Shown here: positions 8,664 to 18,526 of the stretch, piece after piece
How positions within the stretch are numbered: position 1 is the first letter of the stretch
Layout: every line of letters begins with the position of its first letter
From: Alcanivoracaceae bacterium
GTDB taxonomy: Bacteria > Pseudomonadota > Gammaproteobacteria > Pseudomonadales > Alcanivoracaceae
Direction: 5' to 3'
Assembly (NCBI GenBank): GCA_029210325.1
Contig: JARGPU010000003.1
Coordinates: forward strand, 1-64,000
DNA length: 64,000 nucleotides
Position numbers and translations under genes: made by a program
The notes under the pieces: model-generated
The model's input: only the letters and a program-made list of their open reading frames with translations
Databases searched by the model: none
Told to the model about the DNA's origin: nothing

Positions 8664-9506
8664 TCAATCTGTCAGGTCGATGTCGGGCTCTGAGCCTCTG
8701 GGGTGAGGCCGGACAATGCCATGCGCCTTGAACATCTGACTGACGCGCATGACCAGATCGCTTTGAAATTCCTTCTCATAACGCATATCAAGTACATAAG
8801 CTTTAGTGCGCATGCGGATGCCCAGCGTTCGTGCTACTTCCACTTCCTCAATGGCGAAGCTGACAGGTTTTTTAAGGTAGGCATAGCGACTGGTTACCAC
8901 CACCTCTTCAATTAACTTACGCACTTTTTCCAGATCTGCCTGCAGCGACACATGGAAATCCGTCACCACCATCATGTCCAGCTCGCCGGCATTGCCGGAA
9001 GCAACCACATCGGTGATAAAGCGAGAGTTGGGAATGGTGACCAGATTGTCATCCAGGGTAACCAACCGCACGGTGCGCAGGCCTATGGATACAATTTCAC
9101 CATAGGTGTCACCGAACGTTACCCGGTCTCCCACTCTAAATGGACGATCAAACAACAGCAGGATGCCAGCTACCAGTGAGGCGACGATATCTTTCAGGGC
9201 GAAGCCCAGAGCGACGGCGACGGCGCCGCCGACCGCAATCAGAAACTCTCGAGGTGGCTGTAGCACCCCGACCACCAAGCCAATGGTGCCAAAAATATAC
9301 AGAGCAAAGCTCAGCAGGGTAGAAATCTGCAGGATCAGAAAACGCCGCGTGGGCATTTTTTCCATCAGCTTCTGACTAAATCTCGTCAGCCCGGTGTTGA
9401 CCGCGATAATCAGCAGAATTCCTGCGATCAGAAGCACCAGCATGTAGATATTGAATATCTCAAACAGGCTGATCAGGTCATTGATAATGCCGTTATTGTC
9501 ATTCAT
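8664..9506 (-). CDS. Small-conductance mechanosensitive channel (MscS family)
   Basis: A 280-residue MscS-type channel with three N-terminal membrane spans and the conserved pore/beta domain AVALGFALKDIVASLVAGI followed by DRPFRVGDRVTFGDTYGEI and a VTIPNSRF-type segment. MscS relieves turgor by opening under membrane tension. Its start overlaps the stop of the AAA+ gene upstream by eight bases (ATGAATGA), so translation is coupled and the two products probably work together. The C-terminus is short and acidic (GSEPDIDLTD). Confidence 0.93.
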   Translation of the reverse strand: MNDNNGIINDLISLFEIFNIYMLVLLIAGILLIIAVNTGLTRFSQKLMEKMPTRRFLILQISTLLSFALYIFGTIGLVVGVLQPPREFLIAVGGAVAVALGFALKDIVASLVAGILLLFDRPFRVGDRVTFGDTYGEIVSIGLRTVRLVTLDDNLVTIPNSRFITDVVASGNAGELDMMVVTDFHVSLQADLEKVRKLIEEVVVTSRYAYLKKPVSFAIEEVEVARTLGIRMRTKAYVLDMRYEKEFQSDLVMRVSQMFKAHGIVRPHPRGSEPDIDLTD

Positions 9507-11688
9507 GGAGCATATTCTTCCTGGTCAGGTAGCTGATCACCGTGTTGTACCAGAGTGGTGTGATGCGATAGCGCCCCTCATCACTGCGTTGCATGAACTC
9601 CGCGTCAAGTGCCGACTTCAGGGCATAGCGCACCACGTTTTCTTGCTGGTTGGTCACTTTTAGAATTTCTTCGAAAGTAAGGTTTTCATGGGTAACAACC
9701 GCGGCATAGACAAACATAAGTTTTGGCCCAAGCTTTTCCAGTACGCCGCTCCCTGGGACCTGCGGCAGCCCGACGGTAACAGTGCGTTCACCGGGACGAA
9801 TGGAGGTGAGCCACATTTCCAGTGCGGTCATGGGAATGCCTCGGCAACTGTCCCACAGAAGGCTGAAAAAACGTTGCTCCGCATTGCGCAGATTACCCGC
9901 ATCTGGTCCGCGTGAAGTCAGCAAAATATCGTCATACTGAAGCTTGAAACCACTTAGGTGATTACGTGACAAGATCAACGAGCGAATCTCATTTTGACTC
10001 CAGCGCTTGACCCGGATGGCATTACGCATCTGGTATTCGCGTCCGAAAACGTTACACAGGTAGGCCCAGCTCTGATTGTTGATCGAGACAATCCAGAACA
10101 GGTTTTCCACACGTACGTTGGTCAGATTGAGTAGACCTCGCCAGCCATCCAGATGGCCCACTTCCGCCAGAAACAGGTTCTGGGCTTCATCCAGCATAAT
10201 GATAGTAGGTGTACGCTCAGCATCAGTACGGGCCAGCTCACTGGGGCCGTCACTCACATCCGTGCCAATCAGGTCGCCAATGAGTTTGTACACTGCTTCG
10301 CGGCTGGTGGTCTTGGCTGGAATGGTTAGCCGATGGACTACCAGGTCTTGCTTTTCCTTGAGGATGAATTTTTCCAGGCGGGCCAGAGCGGCGCTTTTGC
10401 CAATGCCTTTTTCGCCAGCAACCAGCAGGGCGTTTTCATCCGAGCGGCCATCGAGCCAAAGGTCCAGTGGCTTGCGTATCGCATCCATCAGGCCGGTGTC
10501 GATTACCGGGAAGTTGATTTCGCCGTCCCCCTCCGGGGTGAACCAGCGCTCATATTGCTGCGGTACTTCCTCGGTGCTGATTTCCTCGCCATCCTGCTCT
10601 ACCAGTACCTTGGTGCGCATGCGGAACCAGCGCGCGCTAAGGCTGCGATACCAGTCGAAGTCGCTAAGCAGCATGTCCAGATACTGCAGCACAAAGAGCA
10701 GTATTTGCAGTGGCAGTAGCAGGGTGGCGGACCAGATAAAGCCTCGCGGCGATAGCACTCGTTCGACTATCGGATCAAGGCGCTGAGACAAAAGGCGCTT
10801 CAGATTGACCTGGTAATCCTGCCGGCGGATCTTTAGTAATGAAGCAATGGCAAACCAGCTCACTAGCCATGCGCCCAGCTCGGCGACCCGGTAGGTCAGT
10901 GAAGGGCCAATCCAGTGATCGATGATATACAGAATGATCCATGGCCAGATCATCCAGCGCGCATGACTGCGTGTATGGTTGGCAAGTTGCTTGTTTTGTT
11001 CGCCGCCAAGGAATACTCCGGCACCGCTGCTGATGCGTAGCAGTAGCCATTCGCCGCTCAAGCTAAGTAGCCCGTAAACGATGTATAGCTCAGCCAGTGG
11101 TGCCCACCAATGCAGCAGTGCCGCATTACTGCCGGAAAAAAGTCTGGTAAAACCAGTGAGCATCAGCCACAGCAGAATCCAGGGTGCTAATGGAGCGATG
11201 CCGCTGAACGGTCGCGCCAGCGCTTTGACCCAGCGCTGCTTTGGCGCTCGGGCAATGATCAAGTTATGGATATTGAGTAGTGTGGCGGTGCTGCGTTTGG
11301 CGAGTCTGTGCAGGCCGGCAAAAGCACCGATGGCCAGTGCCAGAATCAGCATCGTGCTGATCAGGTCGCGATAGCGATTCAGGCCTTCGCTGTCGTCATC
11401 CAGGCGCGCCTGCCAGCGCTCATAAATATCCGCCATAGCCCTGCTGGCCAGCCGATACTCAAGTTGCAAGGTGTCTGGCAAGTTATCGCTGGCGGCATGG
11501 TCGCCAACATATTGCAGCAGGGAGGTTTGCCGCCAGTAGCGGTGGTGCTGTACATCGTCACTGACGCTGGCTGCGCCTTGGGAGGTAGGCCCATCGACAG
11601 GTCCATCGATACCGCCATCCTCGGCCCATACCGGGGCCATTCCCAGCCATAACACCATTATCGCGACCAGCAGCCTGCTGCAGACCAT
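9499..11688 (-). CDS. Polytopic membrane AAA+ ATPase coupled to MscS
   Basis: A 729-residue protein: a signal-like N-terminus (MVCSRLLVAIMVLWLG..VWAED), an extracytoplasmic segment to about residue 105, five or six hydrophobic segments between about 110 and 345, then a cytoplasmic AAA/NACHT-like ATPase. Walker A is GEKGIGKSAAL (near 425) and Walker B is TIIMLDEAQNL. The end (about 650-729, KVTNQQENVVRYALKSALD) looks like a winged helix. RBS GGAGGGAGTGC supports the start. I do not know a characterised homologue. The eight-base overlap with mscS suggests an ATP-driven regulator or partner of the channel; this is inference. Confidence 0.85.
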   Translation of the reverse strand: MVCSRLLVAIMVLWLGMAPVWAEDGGIDGPVDGPTSQGAASVSDDVQHHRYWRQTSLLQYVGDHAASDNLPDTLQLEYRLASRAMADIYERWQARLDDDSEGLNRYRDLISTMLILALAIGAFAGLHRLAKRSTATLLNIHNLIIARAPKQRWVKALARPFSGIAPLAPWILLWLMLTGFTRLFSGSNAALLHWWAPLAELYIVYGLLSLSGEWLLLRISSGAGVFLGGEQNKQLANHTRSHARWMIWPWIILYIIDHWIGPSLTYRVAELGAWLVSWFAIASLLKIRRQDYQVNLKRLLSQRLDPIVERVLSPRGFIWSATLLLPLQILLFVLQYLDMLLSDFDWYRSLSARWFRMRTKVLVEQDGEEISTEEVPQQYERWFTPEGDGEINFPVIDTGLMDAIRKPLDLWLDGRSDENALLVAGEKGIGKSAALARLEKFILKEKQDLVVHRLTIPAKTTSREAVYKLIGDLIGTDVSDGPSELARTDAERTPTIIMLDEAQNLFLAEVGHLDGWRGLLNLTNVRVENLFWIVSINNQSWAYLCNVFGREYQMRNAIRVKRWSQNEIRSLILSRNHLSGFKLQYDDILLTSRGPDAGNLRNAEQRFFSLLWDSCRGIPMTALEMWLTSIRPGERTVTVGLPQVPGSGVLEKLGPKLMFVYAAVVTHENLTFEEILKVTNQQENVVRYALKSALDAEFMQRSDEGRYRITPLWYNTVISYLTRKNMLHE

Positions 11689-11820
11689 GCACTCCCTCCG
11701 TTGACCTAACTGCCAGCCTCAATCGGCTATGCCTTGGGGCCATCATAACGCAGCAGCGCCGAATGAGAATTCTTGCTTTACCGCCTTCTTCAAATAGTTA
11801 GGTAATGGCCACGGCGGGGC

Positions 11821-11848
11821 TTGTCCCGCCGGGCCACCCTGCTAGAAT
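11821..11848 (+). promoter_or_regulatory. Promoter of tRNA-Thr
   Basis: TTGTCC and TAGAAT are separated by 16 bases and followed by the GC-rich discriminator GCGCCC typical of stringently controlled stable-RNA promoters. The -10 ends 28 bases before the mature tRNA. Confidence 0.7.
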
Positions 11849-11876
11849 GCGCCCTCAGCTGGCCCCGGCCGCTGCC

Positions 11877-11952
<76 letters not shown>

Positions 11953-11962
11953 ATAGATCAAC

Positions 11963-11989
11963 AAAAGGCCCGCGCAAGCGGGCCTTTTT
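11963..11989 (+). terminator. Rho-independent terminator of tRNA-Thr
   Basis: AAAAGGCCCGC / GCGGGCCTTTT forms an 11-bp perfect stem around GCAA and runs into TTTTTG. Confidence 0.92.
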
Positions 11990-12118
11990 GTTTGCTGGCG
12001 AATCTGCGGCCTACCTCGGGAGCGGCTGGCTTCATCCGCCTGGGTGCGGATTTCGTGCGTTGAAGTGCTATTCTAGGCAGCGGCGCTATCTGATGGCCTG
12101 AGGCAGGAGAGTTACAAG

Positions 12119-12325
12119 ATGAGCAAGCCCAAAGGCCCGGCCATTTCCGAAGATACCTTCAATGTGTCTGGTCATTGTTGTGGCGTGCGGTTTGATCATA
12201 TCGGTGCGGATCAGGGTTTTCCGTTCCAGCTGACGCCGGAAGCACGCAAGCAGCTGGAGGCGCAGGGCATGAGTTTGCCGCCACAGGATGCTGTGGATAA
12301 CGAGTCGTCTACGAAAAGCTCCTGA
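12119..12325 (+). CDS. Small conserved protein with a Cys-Cys motif (68 aa)
   Basis: A 68-residue hydrophilic protein starting MSKPKGPAISED, with GGAGAG 10 bases upstream. The only striking element is GHCCGVRFDHIG in the middle; adjacent cysteines after a histidine suggest metal or redox chemistry. The tail is rich in Ser, Thr and acidic residues. It lies alone between tRNA-Thr and rhlE. Function unknown. Confidence 0.65.
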   Translation: MSKPKGPAISEDTFNVSGHCCGVRFDHIGADQGFPFQLTPEARKQLEAQGMSLPPQDAVDNESSTKSS

Positions 12326-12524
12326 GAGTGGCGCTAGCTGCTCTCGTGGGAGAAGAATGTACAAGGTATTCCTGAGTATCTGTGTTACAGTGTGCCGCCA
12401 GCGTGGTTAACCAGTCTTCGCGCTGCCTCTCTATTCGCCCTTGTGCGTAACCTCGTCTGCCTTTGACTGGCGCCCCTGAAAAGCAGGTGCGACAGGCCGA
12501 TGTTTTCTCGGAGTTCCATTTCTG

Positions 12525-13862
12525 ATGTCTTTTGACACCCTCGGCCTGCGTGCCGATATTCTTCGTGCCGTTTCCGAACTCGGCTATACCCAACCGACCC
12601 CGATCCAGCAGCAGGCCATTCCGGCAGTGTTGAAGGGCGGCGATCTGCTTGCCGGTGCACAAACCGGTACCGGCAAAACCGCCGGTTTTACTTTGCCTAT
12701 TCTGCAACGTTTGATGGACAACCCGCGTGCCACCACTGGCAAGCCGGTAATTCGTGTGCTGGTGCTGACTCCAACCCGTGAGCTTGCCGCTCAGGTGGAA
12801 GAGAGCATTACCCAGTACGGCAAGTACCTGCCGCTGAAATCCATGGTCATGTTTGGTGGCGTCGGTATCAATCCACAGATCGACAAGTTGCGTCGTGGTG
12901 TTGATATTCTGGTGTCAACGCCAGGTCGTCTGCTTGACCACGTGTCTCAGCGCACGGTTGATCTGAGCAAGGTTGAGATCCTGGTGCTGGATGAAGCCGA
13001 TCGTATGCTTGATATGGGCTTTATTCGCGATATCCGCAAAATTCTTGCACTGCTGCCCAAGCAACGACAGAACCTGCTGTTCTCAGCCACCTTCTCGAAT
13101 GAGATCAAGGCGCTGGCAGATGGCCTGTTGAACAAGCCGGCGTTGATCGAAGTGGCGCGCCGTAACGCCACCGCTGACACCGTGGCACAGAAAGTCTACC
13201 CGGTGGATCGGGAGCGCAAGCGTGAGCTGCTAGCTAAATTGATCACCGACCATAATTGGTATCAGGTGCTGGTATTTACCCGCACCAAGCACGGCGCCAA
13301 CCGTCTGGCCGAACAGCTGGACAAGCAGGGCATTCCGTCGATGGCAATTCATGGCAACAAAAGTCAGGGTGCGCGCACCAAGGCGTTGTCTGAGTTTAAA
13401 TCCGGCAAGTTGCAGGTGCTGGTGGCCACGGATATCGCCGCCCGTGGTATCGACATCAATGAGCTTCCACATGTGGTCAATTTTGAGCTGCCTAATGTGG
13501 CGGAGGACTATGTCCACCGTATCGGTCGTACTGGCCGTGCCGGTTGCGAAGGTGAGGCGGTGTCACTGGTCTGCGTTGACGAGCTGAAACTGCTGGCCGG
13601 CATTGAACGACTGATCAAGCGTTCCCTGCCAAAAGAAATTGTGCCCGGCTTTGAGGTGGATCCGCGCATTAAGCCGGAGCCCATCCAGAATGGTCGCAAT
13701 GGTTCTGGCGGTGGTGGCCGTGGTGGTCAGCGGCAAGGACAACGTCAGGGGCAGCGTCGTGATGGCGCAGTGCGTGTATCTGCGGATGGCGGTGGCAATC
13801 GTCGTTCCAGCGGTAACGGCAATGGCAATAATAATGGCCAACGCCGTCGCACCCCGGCCTGA
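12525..13862 (+). CDS. rhlE: DEAD-box ATP-dependent RNA helicase RhlE
   Basis: A 445-residue DEAD-box helicase remodelling RNA, in the RhlE group linked to ribosome assembly and RNA decay. Motifs in order: Q motif ([14 protein letters not shown]), motif [17 protein letters not shown], motif [15 protein letters not shown], motif [16 protein letters not shown] and [10 protein letters not shown]. The C-terminal extension after about residue 385 is basic and full of Gly, Gln, Arg and Asn repeats ([18 protein letters not shown]), a typical disordered RNA-binding tail. It is convergent with dnaE2, with only 15 bases between the stops. Confidence 0.95.
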   Translation: MSFDTLGLRADILRAVSELGYTQPTPIQQQAIPAVLKGGDLLAGAQTGTGKTAGFTLPILQRLMDNPRATTGKPVIRVLVLTPTRELAAQVEESITQYGKYLPLKSMVMFGGVGINPQIDKLRRGVDILVSTPGRLLDHVSQRTVDLSKVEILVLDEADRMLDMGFIRDIRKILALLPKQRQNLLFSATFSNEIKALADGLLNKPALIEVARRNATADTVAQKVYPVDRERKRELLAKLITDHNWYQVLVFTRTKHGANRLAEQLDKQGIPSMAIHGNKSQGARTKALSEFKSGKLQVLVATDIAARGIDINELPHVVNFELPNVAEDYVHRIGRTGRAGCEGEAVSLVCVDELKLLAGIERLIKRSLPKEIVPGFEVDPRIKPEPIQNGRNGSGGGGRGGQRQGQRQGQRRDGAVRVSADGGGNRRSSGNGNGNNNGQRRRTPA

Positions 13863-13877
13863 AAACCTGATCGGCTT

Positions 13878-16800
13878 TCAGTGAAAATTCCGCGACTGCA
13901 CCACCAGCTGGTGCAGCGCGGCTTGTTGGTCCTCAATGCGTCCTGCAACCAAATGAACAATGCCTTCCGGGCTACGCTCAACCGTGCCGGTAATCAGCAC
14001 CAGTGAGCTACCGAGCAGTGGCTGGCGATGCTTCTTCTGCACCGAGTCCCACACAACCACATTGCTGTTACCGGTTTCGTCTTCAAGGGTGATAAACATC
14101 ACTCCCGAGGCTGTGCCGGGTCGTTGCCGGTTGGTAATGAGTCCTGCAACCCGGGCCAGTTGGCCGTGACGAGCGCGCTTCAAATCTGCTGCACTCATGG
14201 CGCGGTCGAAGGGGGCAAGGTGACGTAGTAATGCCAGTGGGTGGCGGCCTGTTGTCAGCGACAGGGCTCGATAGTCCGCTTGCATGGTATCGAACTCAGA
14301 GGGCGCGTCCAGATACACACCATCGCGGATATCCTGTTCATTAACGGCCTGCTGGCCGGCAACCGCCTGATGATCAAATAGCGGCCGTGATTCTTCTACT
14401 GCCAACACATCCCAGTAGCCCTGATGGCGGTGACCGCTGAGACGTTTCACTGCGTTGGCGGCTACCAGGCATTCACGTTCATGACGGTTCAGCCTTGCCC
14501 GGCCACACAGATCCTGAATGCTCTGAAAAGGATGCTGCTGGCGGGCAGCATAAATTCGCTGCGCAGCGTCGGTATTAAAACCGTTGATTTGCCGCAGGCC
14601 GATGCGTAAGGCAGGTTGCAGTCCAAGACTTAGCCTGTGTCTGTCTTCAAGCGTGTAGTCCCAGTGACTGTGGTCCACATCCGGTGGGCGGATTTCTATA
14701 CTATGCCGACTGGCATCCTGAATCAGTTGCGAAGCGGAGTAGAAACCCATCGGCAGGCTATTTAGCAGGCCACAATAAAACACCGCGGGATGATGACGCT
14801 TCAGCCAGGCGGATACATATACCAGCAGGGCAAAGCTGGCGGCATGGGATTCGGGAAAGCCGTATCCACCAAAGCCCTTCATTTGCTCGAATATTCGCTG
14901 CGCGTAGTCATGGCTGTAGCCGTTGTGGAGCATGCCCTGAATCACTTTATCCTCAAACTGCATCAGCTTGCCGGTTTTTCCCCAGCTTGCCATGGCGCGG
15001 CGTAATTGGTCCGCTTCGCCGCCACTGAAACCAGCTGCCACCATCACCAGCTGAATCACTTGTTCCTGAAAAATCGGCACACCAAGAGTGCGTTGCAGCA
15101 CGCCTTTTATTCGATCATCGGGATAATCCACCGACTCCTTGCCGTCCCGCCGGCGCAGATAGGGATGCACCATGTCGCCTTGAATCGGGCCGGGTCGGAC
15201 AATGGCAACTTCAATGACCAGATCGTAAAACTGCTTTGGTTTCAGTCGTGGCAGCATGTTCATCTGGGCGCGGGACTCCACCTGAAAAACACCGACGCTA
15301 TCGCCTTTGCAGAGCATGGCATAGGTGGCAGGGTCCTCCGCCGGAATATTCTGCAAAGTGAAATTCTCACCAATCAGAGACAGCATCTTATGAATGGCTG
15401 TCAGCATACCTAGCGCCAGAACATCCACCTTCATCAGACCGAGGCTTTCCAGATCATCCTTATCCCATTGGATAATGGTGCGATCTGGCATGGCCGCATT
15501 TTCCACTGGAACGAGGGTGAATAACGGTTCATGGGTGATGACAAAGCCACCGACATGCTGGGATAGGTGGCGAGGGAATCCCAGTAGTTGCTCGACTAAT
15601 GACAGGTAGTGGCGAGTCAGGGATGTGTCATGCATGCCCGATTCGCGAAAACGCTGGGGTAGTTCCTCCCGTTTATCCCACCAGGCAAGGTTGCTGCTGA
15701 GCTGGTCAAGTAATGCCTGGTCGACACCCAGTGCCCGGCCGACATCACGCACCGCGGAGCGCATCCGGTAGCTGATGACTGTGGCGGTCAGTGCTGCCCG
15801 GTCACGGCCATATTTTCGATAAATATACTGCATCACCTCTTCCCGTCGATGGTGCTCGAAATCGACGTCGATATCCGGAGGCTCATCCCGTTCCCGGGAA
15901 ATAAATCGTTCAAACAATAGCTGGCTGCGTGACGGGTCTACCTCCGTGATAAACAGGCAGTAACACACAGCGGAGTTGGCCGCAGAGCCACGCCCCTGGC
16001 AGAGAATGTTCTGATTGCGGGCATACATAACGATGTCATGAACGGTAAGGAAATAGGCTTCGTAGCGCAGCTCAGCGATCAGGCCGAGTTCTTTTTCCAG
16101 CAATGCCCGAACGCTGTCTTTTACCCCATCCGGCCAGCGTTGTGAGGCGCCCTGATAAACCAGCTGTCGTAGCCAGTCAGTGGCGCTGACTCCCTGTGGA
16201 ATCGCCTCGCGAGGGTATTGATAGCGCAGCTCAGACAGCGAGAAAGTGCATAGCTGGGCAATTTTCAGGCTCTCATTGAGAAGTTCTGCTGGGTAAATGT
16301 CCCGTAGTTTGGCAATGGGTCTCAGGTGGCGTTGATCATTAATAAATCGCCGCCGGCCCAGCTCCTGTACGGTGCAGCGATGGTGTAATGCGGTAAGCAC
16401 GTCCTGCAGAGGCTGTCGTTCAGCGGCATGCATGTGTACGTCATTGCTGGCCACCATTGGCAGCGCCATCTGGGTGGCCAATTGCCACAGGTATTGGTAG
16501 CGCGCGCCATCGTTCTGTTCCTGCAATAACTCACAGGCAATCCATAGTCTGTCGCCAAAGTGGGCTTTGAGTTTTTCTCCCTGATGGAGATCCTGTGTCA
16601 TATTAAATGAGGGCAACCACAGACAAAGGCAGTGCTGGATCAGACGACTGATATCCGCCCACTCAAGATGATACTGACCTTTTTCTGCGCGTCGCCGGCC
16701 GCGGCTGATCAGAGCGCATAGTTCGCTATAGGCCTGCCGGTGCGGCACCAGTAGAACCATATGTATCGGCGTGTCAGCGTTAGGCTGGTTAATCTGCAAT

Positions 16801-17027
16801 TGGCTGCCGATAATTAGTTTGACTGATGTGGTTCTGGCGGCTTGATAAGCTCTGACCACTCCAGCCATGGAGCACTCATCGGTAATAGCCAACGCCTTGT
16901 AGCCCAGTTTTTCTGCCTGCAAGACAAGCTCTTCCGGTTGGCTGGCTCCCCTGAGGAATGTAAATGCGGAACAGCAGTGCAGTTCGGCAAATGACCCGGC
17001 AGCAATTTCCTTGCATGAGTGGTTCAT
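13878..17027 (-). CDS. dnaE2: Error-prone DNA polymerase III alpha subunit DnaE2 (ImuC)
   Basis: A 1049-residue C-family polymerase for SOS translesion synthesis. The PHP domain comes first (AELHCCSAFTFLRGASQPEE), then the palm with the catalytic Asp pair in PPDIDVDFEHHRREEVM, the fingers (GGYGFPESHAASFALL), a helix-hairpin-helix and a C-terminal OB fold (VAGLITNRQRPGTASGV). Length fits DnaE2 rather than the roughly 1160-residue replicative DnaE. The ORF track begins at a GTG at 17054 inside imuB; I prefer the ATG at 17027, two bases past the imuB stop. It is the third gene of imuA-imuB-dnaE2, under the LexA box at 19385. Confidence 0.95.
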   Translation of the reverse strand: MNHSCKEIAAGSFAELHCCSAFTFLRGASQPEELVLQAEKLGYKALAITDECSMAGVVRAYQAARTTSVKLIIGSQLQINQPNADTPIHMVLLVPHRQAYSELCALISRGRRRAEKGQYHLEWADISRLIQHCLCLWLPSFNMTQDLHQGEKLKAHFGDRLWIACELLQEQNDGARYQYLWQLATQMALPMVASNDVHMHAAERQPLQDVLTALHHRCTVQELGRRRFINDQRHLRPIAKLRDIYPAELLNESLKIAQLCTFSLSELRYQYPREAIPQGVSATDWLRQLVYQGASQRWPDGVKDSVRALLEKELGLIAELRYEAYFLTVHDIVMYARNQNILCQGRGSAANSAVCYCLFITEVDPSRSQLLFERFISRERDEPPDIDVDFEHHRREEVMQYIYRKYGRDRAALTATVISYRMRSAVRDVGRALGVDQALLDQLSSNLAWWDKREELPQRFRESGMHDTSLTRHYLSLVEQLLGFPRHLSQHVGGFVITHEPLFTLVPVENAAMPDRTIIQWDKDDLESLGLMKVDVLALGMLTAIHKMLSLIGENFTLQNIPAEDPATYAMLCKGDSVGVFQVESRAQMNMLPRLKPKQFYDLVIEVAIVRPGPIQGDMVHPYLRRRDGKESVDYPDDRIKGVLQRTLGVPIFQEQVIQLVMVAAGFSGGEADQLRRAMASWGKTGKLMQFEDKVIQGMLHNGYSHDYAQRIFEQMKGFGGYGFPESHAASFALLVYVSAWLKRHHPAVFYCGLLNSLPMGFYSASQLIQDASRHSIEIRPPDVDHSHWDYTLEDRHRLSLGLQPALRIGLRQINGFNTDAAQRIYAARQQHPFQSIQDLCGRARLNRHERECLVAANAVKRLSGHRHQGYWDVLAVEESRPLFDHQAVAGQQAVNEQDIRDGVYLDAPSEFDTMQADYRALSLTTGRHPLALLRHLAPFDRAMSAADLKRARHGQLARVAGLITNRQRPGTASGVMFITLEDETGNSNVVVWDSVQKKHRQPLLGSSLVLITGTVERSPEGIVHLVAGRIEDQQAALHQLVVQSRNFH

Positions 17028-17029
17028 GG

Positions 17030-18496
17030 TCAGAAGAAGCCATGCAGAAACCACGGGCCGTTCTCATCCGTGGTAAAGAATACCCAGCAGTGAATGCCAA
17101 GAGGGTGGCGGCCAATACGATAGTGACGCTTCAGCCCCTGCTGCCACCATGGTTCATTTAACTGTCGAGCACCGGGCAGTAATTCCAGAGCGCTACCCCG
17201 CCAGTAAGGCGTGCAATTTCGGCAGCGCAATGGTTGCGGTTGCTCCAGTAACCATAGCGGGGCGTCGTCAAGTAATGCAGGCTCGACAAACTCCTGACGG
17301 CGAGGTGTGCTAAGAGGGTCATCGTTGATGTCGTTGTGTTCCGGTAGATGGCTGTCAGCCGGAGCGGGTCGATACAGTAACAGACCGGGCAGGTTGGCCA
17401 GCTTTTCCAGTAGCTCGTCAGCGCCAGGGCGTTCCAGCGATGCAAACAAATGCTCAGGCGGGGCATCCATAGGCAGGGGACGGCCTGCCTGCAAAGTTAG
17501 CTTGAGGGCTGGCTGTAGGAGGTGTTGCCGCTCCAGATGGCGTAGTGACAGATCAAGCCACTTGGCGGCTTGATGATTGGCGCTGGCACGACGTACCAGC
17601 AGGCGCTGGGCAGGACCGCGTAACGGTAAAAACAGCCAGCGAATCGCTCGTACCTGTTGCTGATGTCGGAGCAGATGTTGACTCATCTGTTCGAGCAGTT
17701 GCTGCATGGGGTGATGCAGGTGCTGGCTAACAGATACCGGTTCATCAAAAGATAGCGACGCAGTAAATCGTGATTTGCTGACAATGGCCGGGCGCAGGTC
17801 TGGCAGGTCTCCTCGTAGTTTTTCCAGCCAGACGGTAAGGCCCTTGCCAAAGCGACGCTGTAGTGCATTTGTGGGCAGCGTAAAAATATCACCGAGTCGG
17901 CGCAGACCAGGACCCTGTAGGGATTTTTTTAGTGCCGACGGTAATGGCAAATCGGCAAGCGGATGTTGCGCCAGTAGTGTCAGCATTTTTTGTCGGGTGT
18001 TGGTTCTATCAACATGGTGTGTGCGGTGATCAATAACCACGGCGGCCCGACTTTGGGCCAGCGGGTAGTGACTTAGCAACTTGGCAGCAACAGGGGTATG
18101 GCCCAGTCCGATCTGGTAAGGAGAGCGGCTAGTGAACTGACTCTGAAGCTGTGTGATTAACGAATCGACACCGTGAAACAGGCGCAGTGATGGGCCAATT
18201 TCCAGCAGTAGGCAATCATCATCAATGCAGATCATCGGGGTGTAACTTAGTAGCGTCTGCGCATAGCCAGTCAGCAAGGCCTGTTCTGCTTCGGCGTGGC
18301 GAGGGTAAATCTGCAGGTCTTCACACAGCGCCAGTGCGGTGCCGGGCCGCATGCCCGGCTGCACCCCCTGATCCGCCGCCACTATATTCACCGCCACCAG
18401 TCTGTGCTGATCGCGTATGGCACTGGGTTGAGGAGATTGTAATGCCGCTGCATCGATCATCAGCTGGGGAAAACGCAGCGCCAGCCACAGGCTCAT
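17030..18496 (-). CDS. imuB: ImuB, Y-family polymerase-like protein of the mutagenesis cassette
   Basis: A 488-residue member of the ImuB group, related to Y-family polymerases (UmuC/DinB). The N-terminal MSLWLALRFPQLMIDAA has no DxD-type catalytic acid where active Y-family enzymes carry one, as is known for ImuB, so it is expected to be an adaptor that binds the beta clamp and brings in DnaE2. A helix-hairpin-helix segment (LRRLGDIFTLPTNALQRRFG) is visible. It sits 30 bases after imuA and two bases before dnaE2. Confidence 0.92.
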   Translation of the reverse strand: MSLWLALRFPQLMIDAAALQSPQPSAIRDQHRLVAVNIVAADQGVQPGMRPGTALALCEDLQIYPRHAEAEQALLTGYAQTLLSYTPMICIDDDCLLLEIGPSLRLFHGVDSLITQLQSQFTSRSPYQIGLGHTPVAAKLLSHYPLAQSRAAVVIDHRTHHVDRTNTRQKMLTLLAQHPLADLPLPSALKKSLQGPGLRRLGDIFTLPTNALQRRFGKGLTVWLEKLRGDLPDLRPAIVSKSRFTASLSFDEPVSVSQHLHHPMQQLLEQMSQHLLRHQQQVRAIRWLFLPLRGPAQRLLVRRASANHQAAKWLDLSLRHLERQHLLQPALKLTLQAGRPLPMDAPPEHLFASLERPGADELLEKLANLPGLLLYRPAPADSHLPEHNDINDDPLSTPRRQEFVEPALLDDAPLWLLEQPQPLRCRNCTPYWRGSALELLPGARQLNEPWWQQGLKRHYRIGRHPLGIHCWVFFTTDENGPWFLHGFF

Positions 18497-18526
18497 TGAA
18501 CAGGCTCCGACTGGACATCATGGCGT

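Noticed and set aside
13859-13881. Hairpin CTGAAAaCC / GGcTTTCAG between rhlE and dnaE2
   Set aside because: One mismatch and no T run on either side; too weak to call as a terminator.
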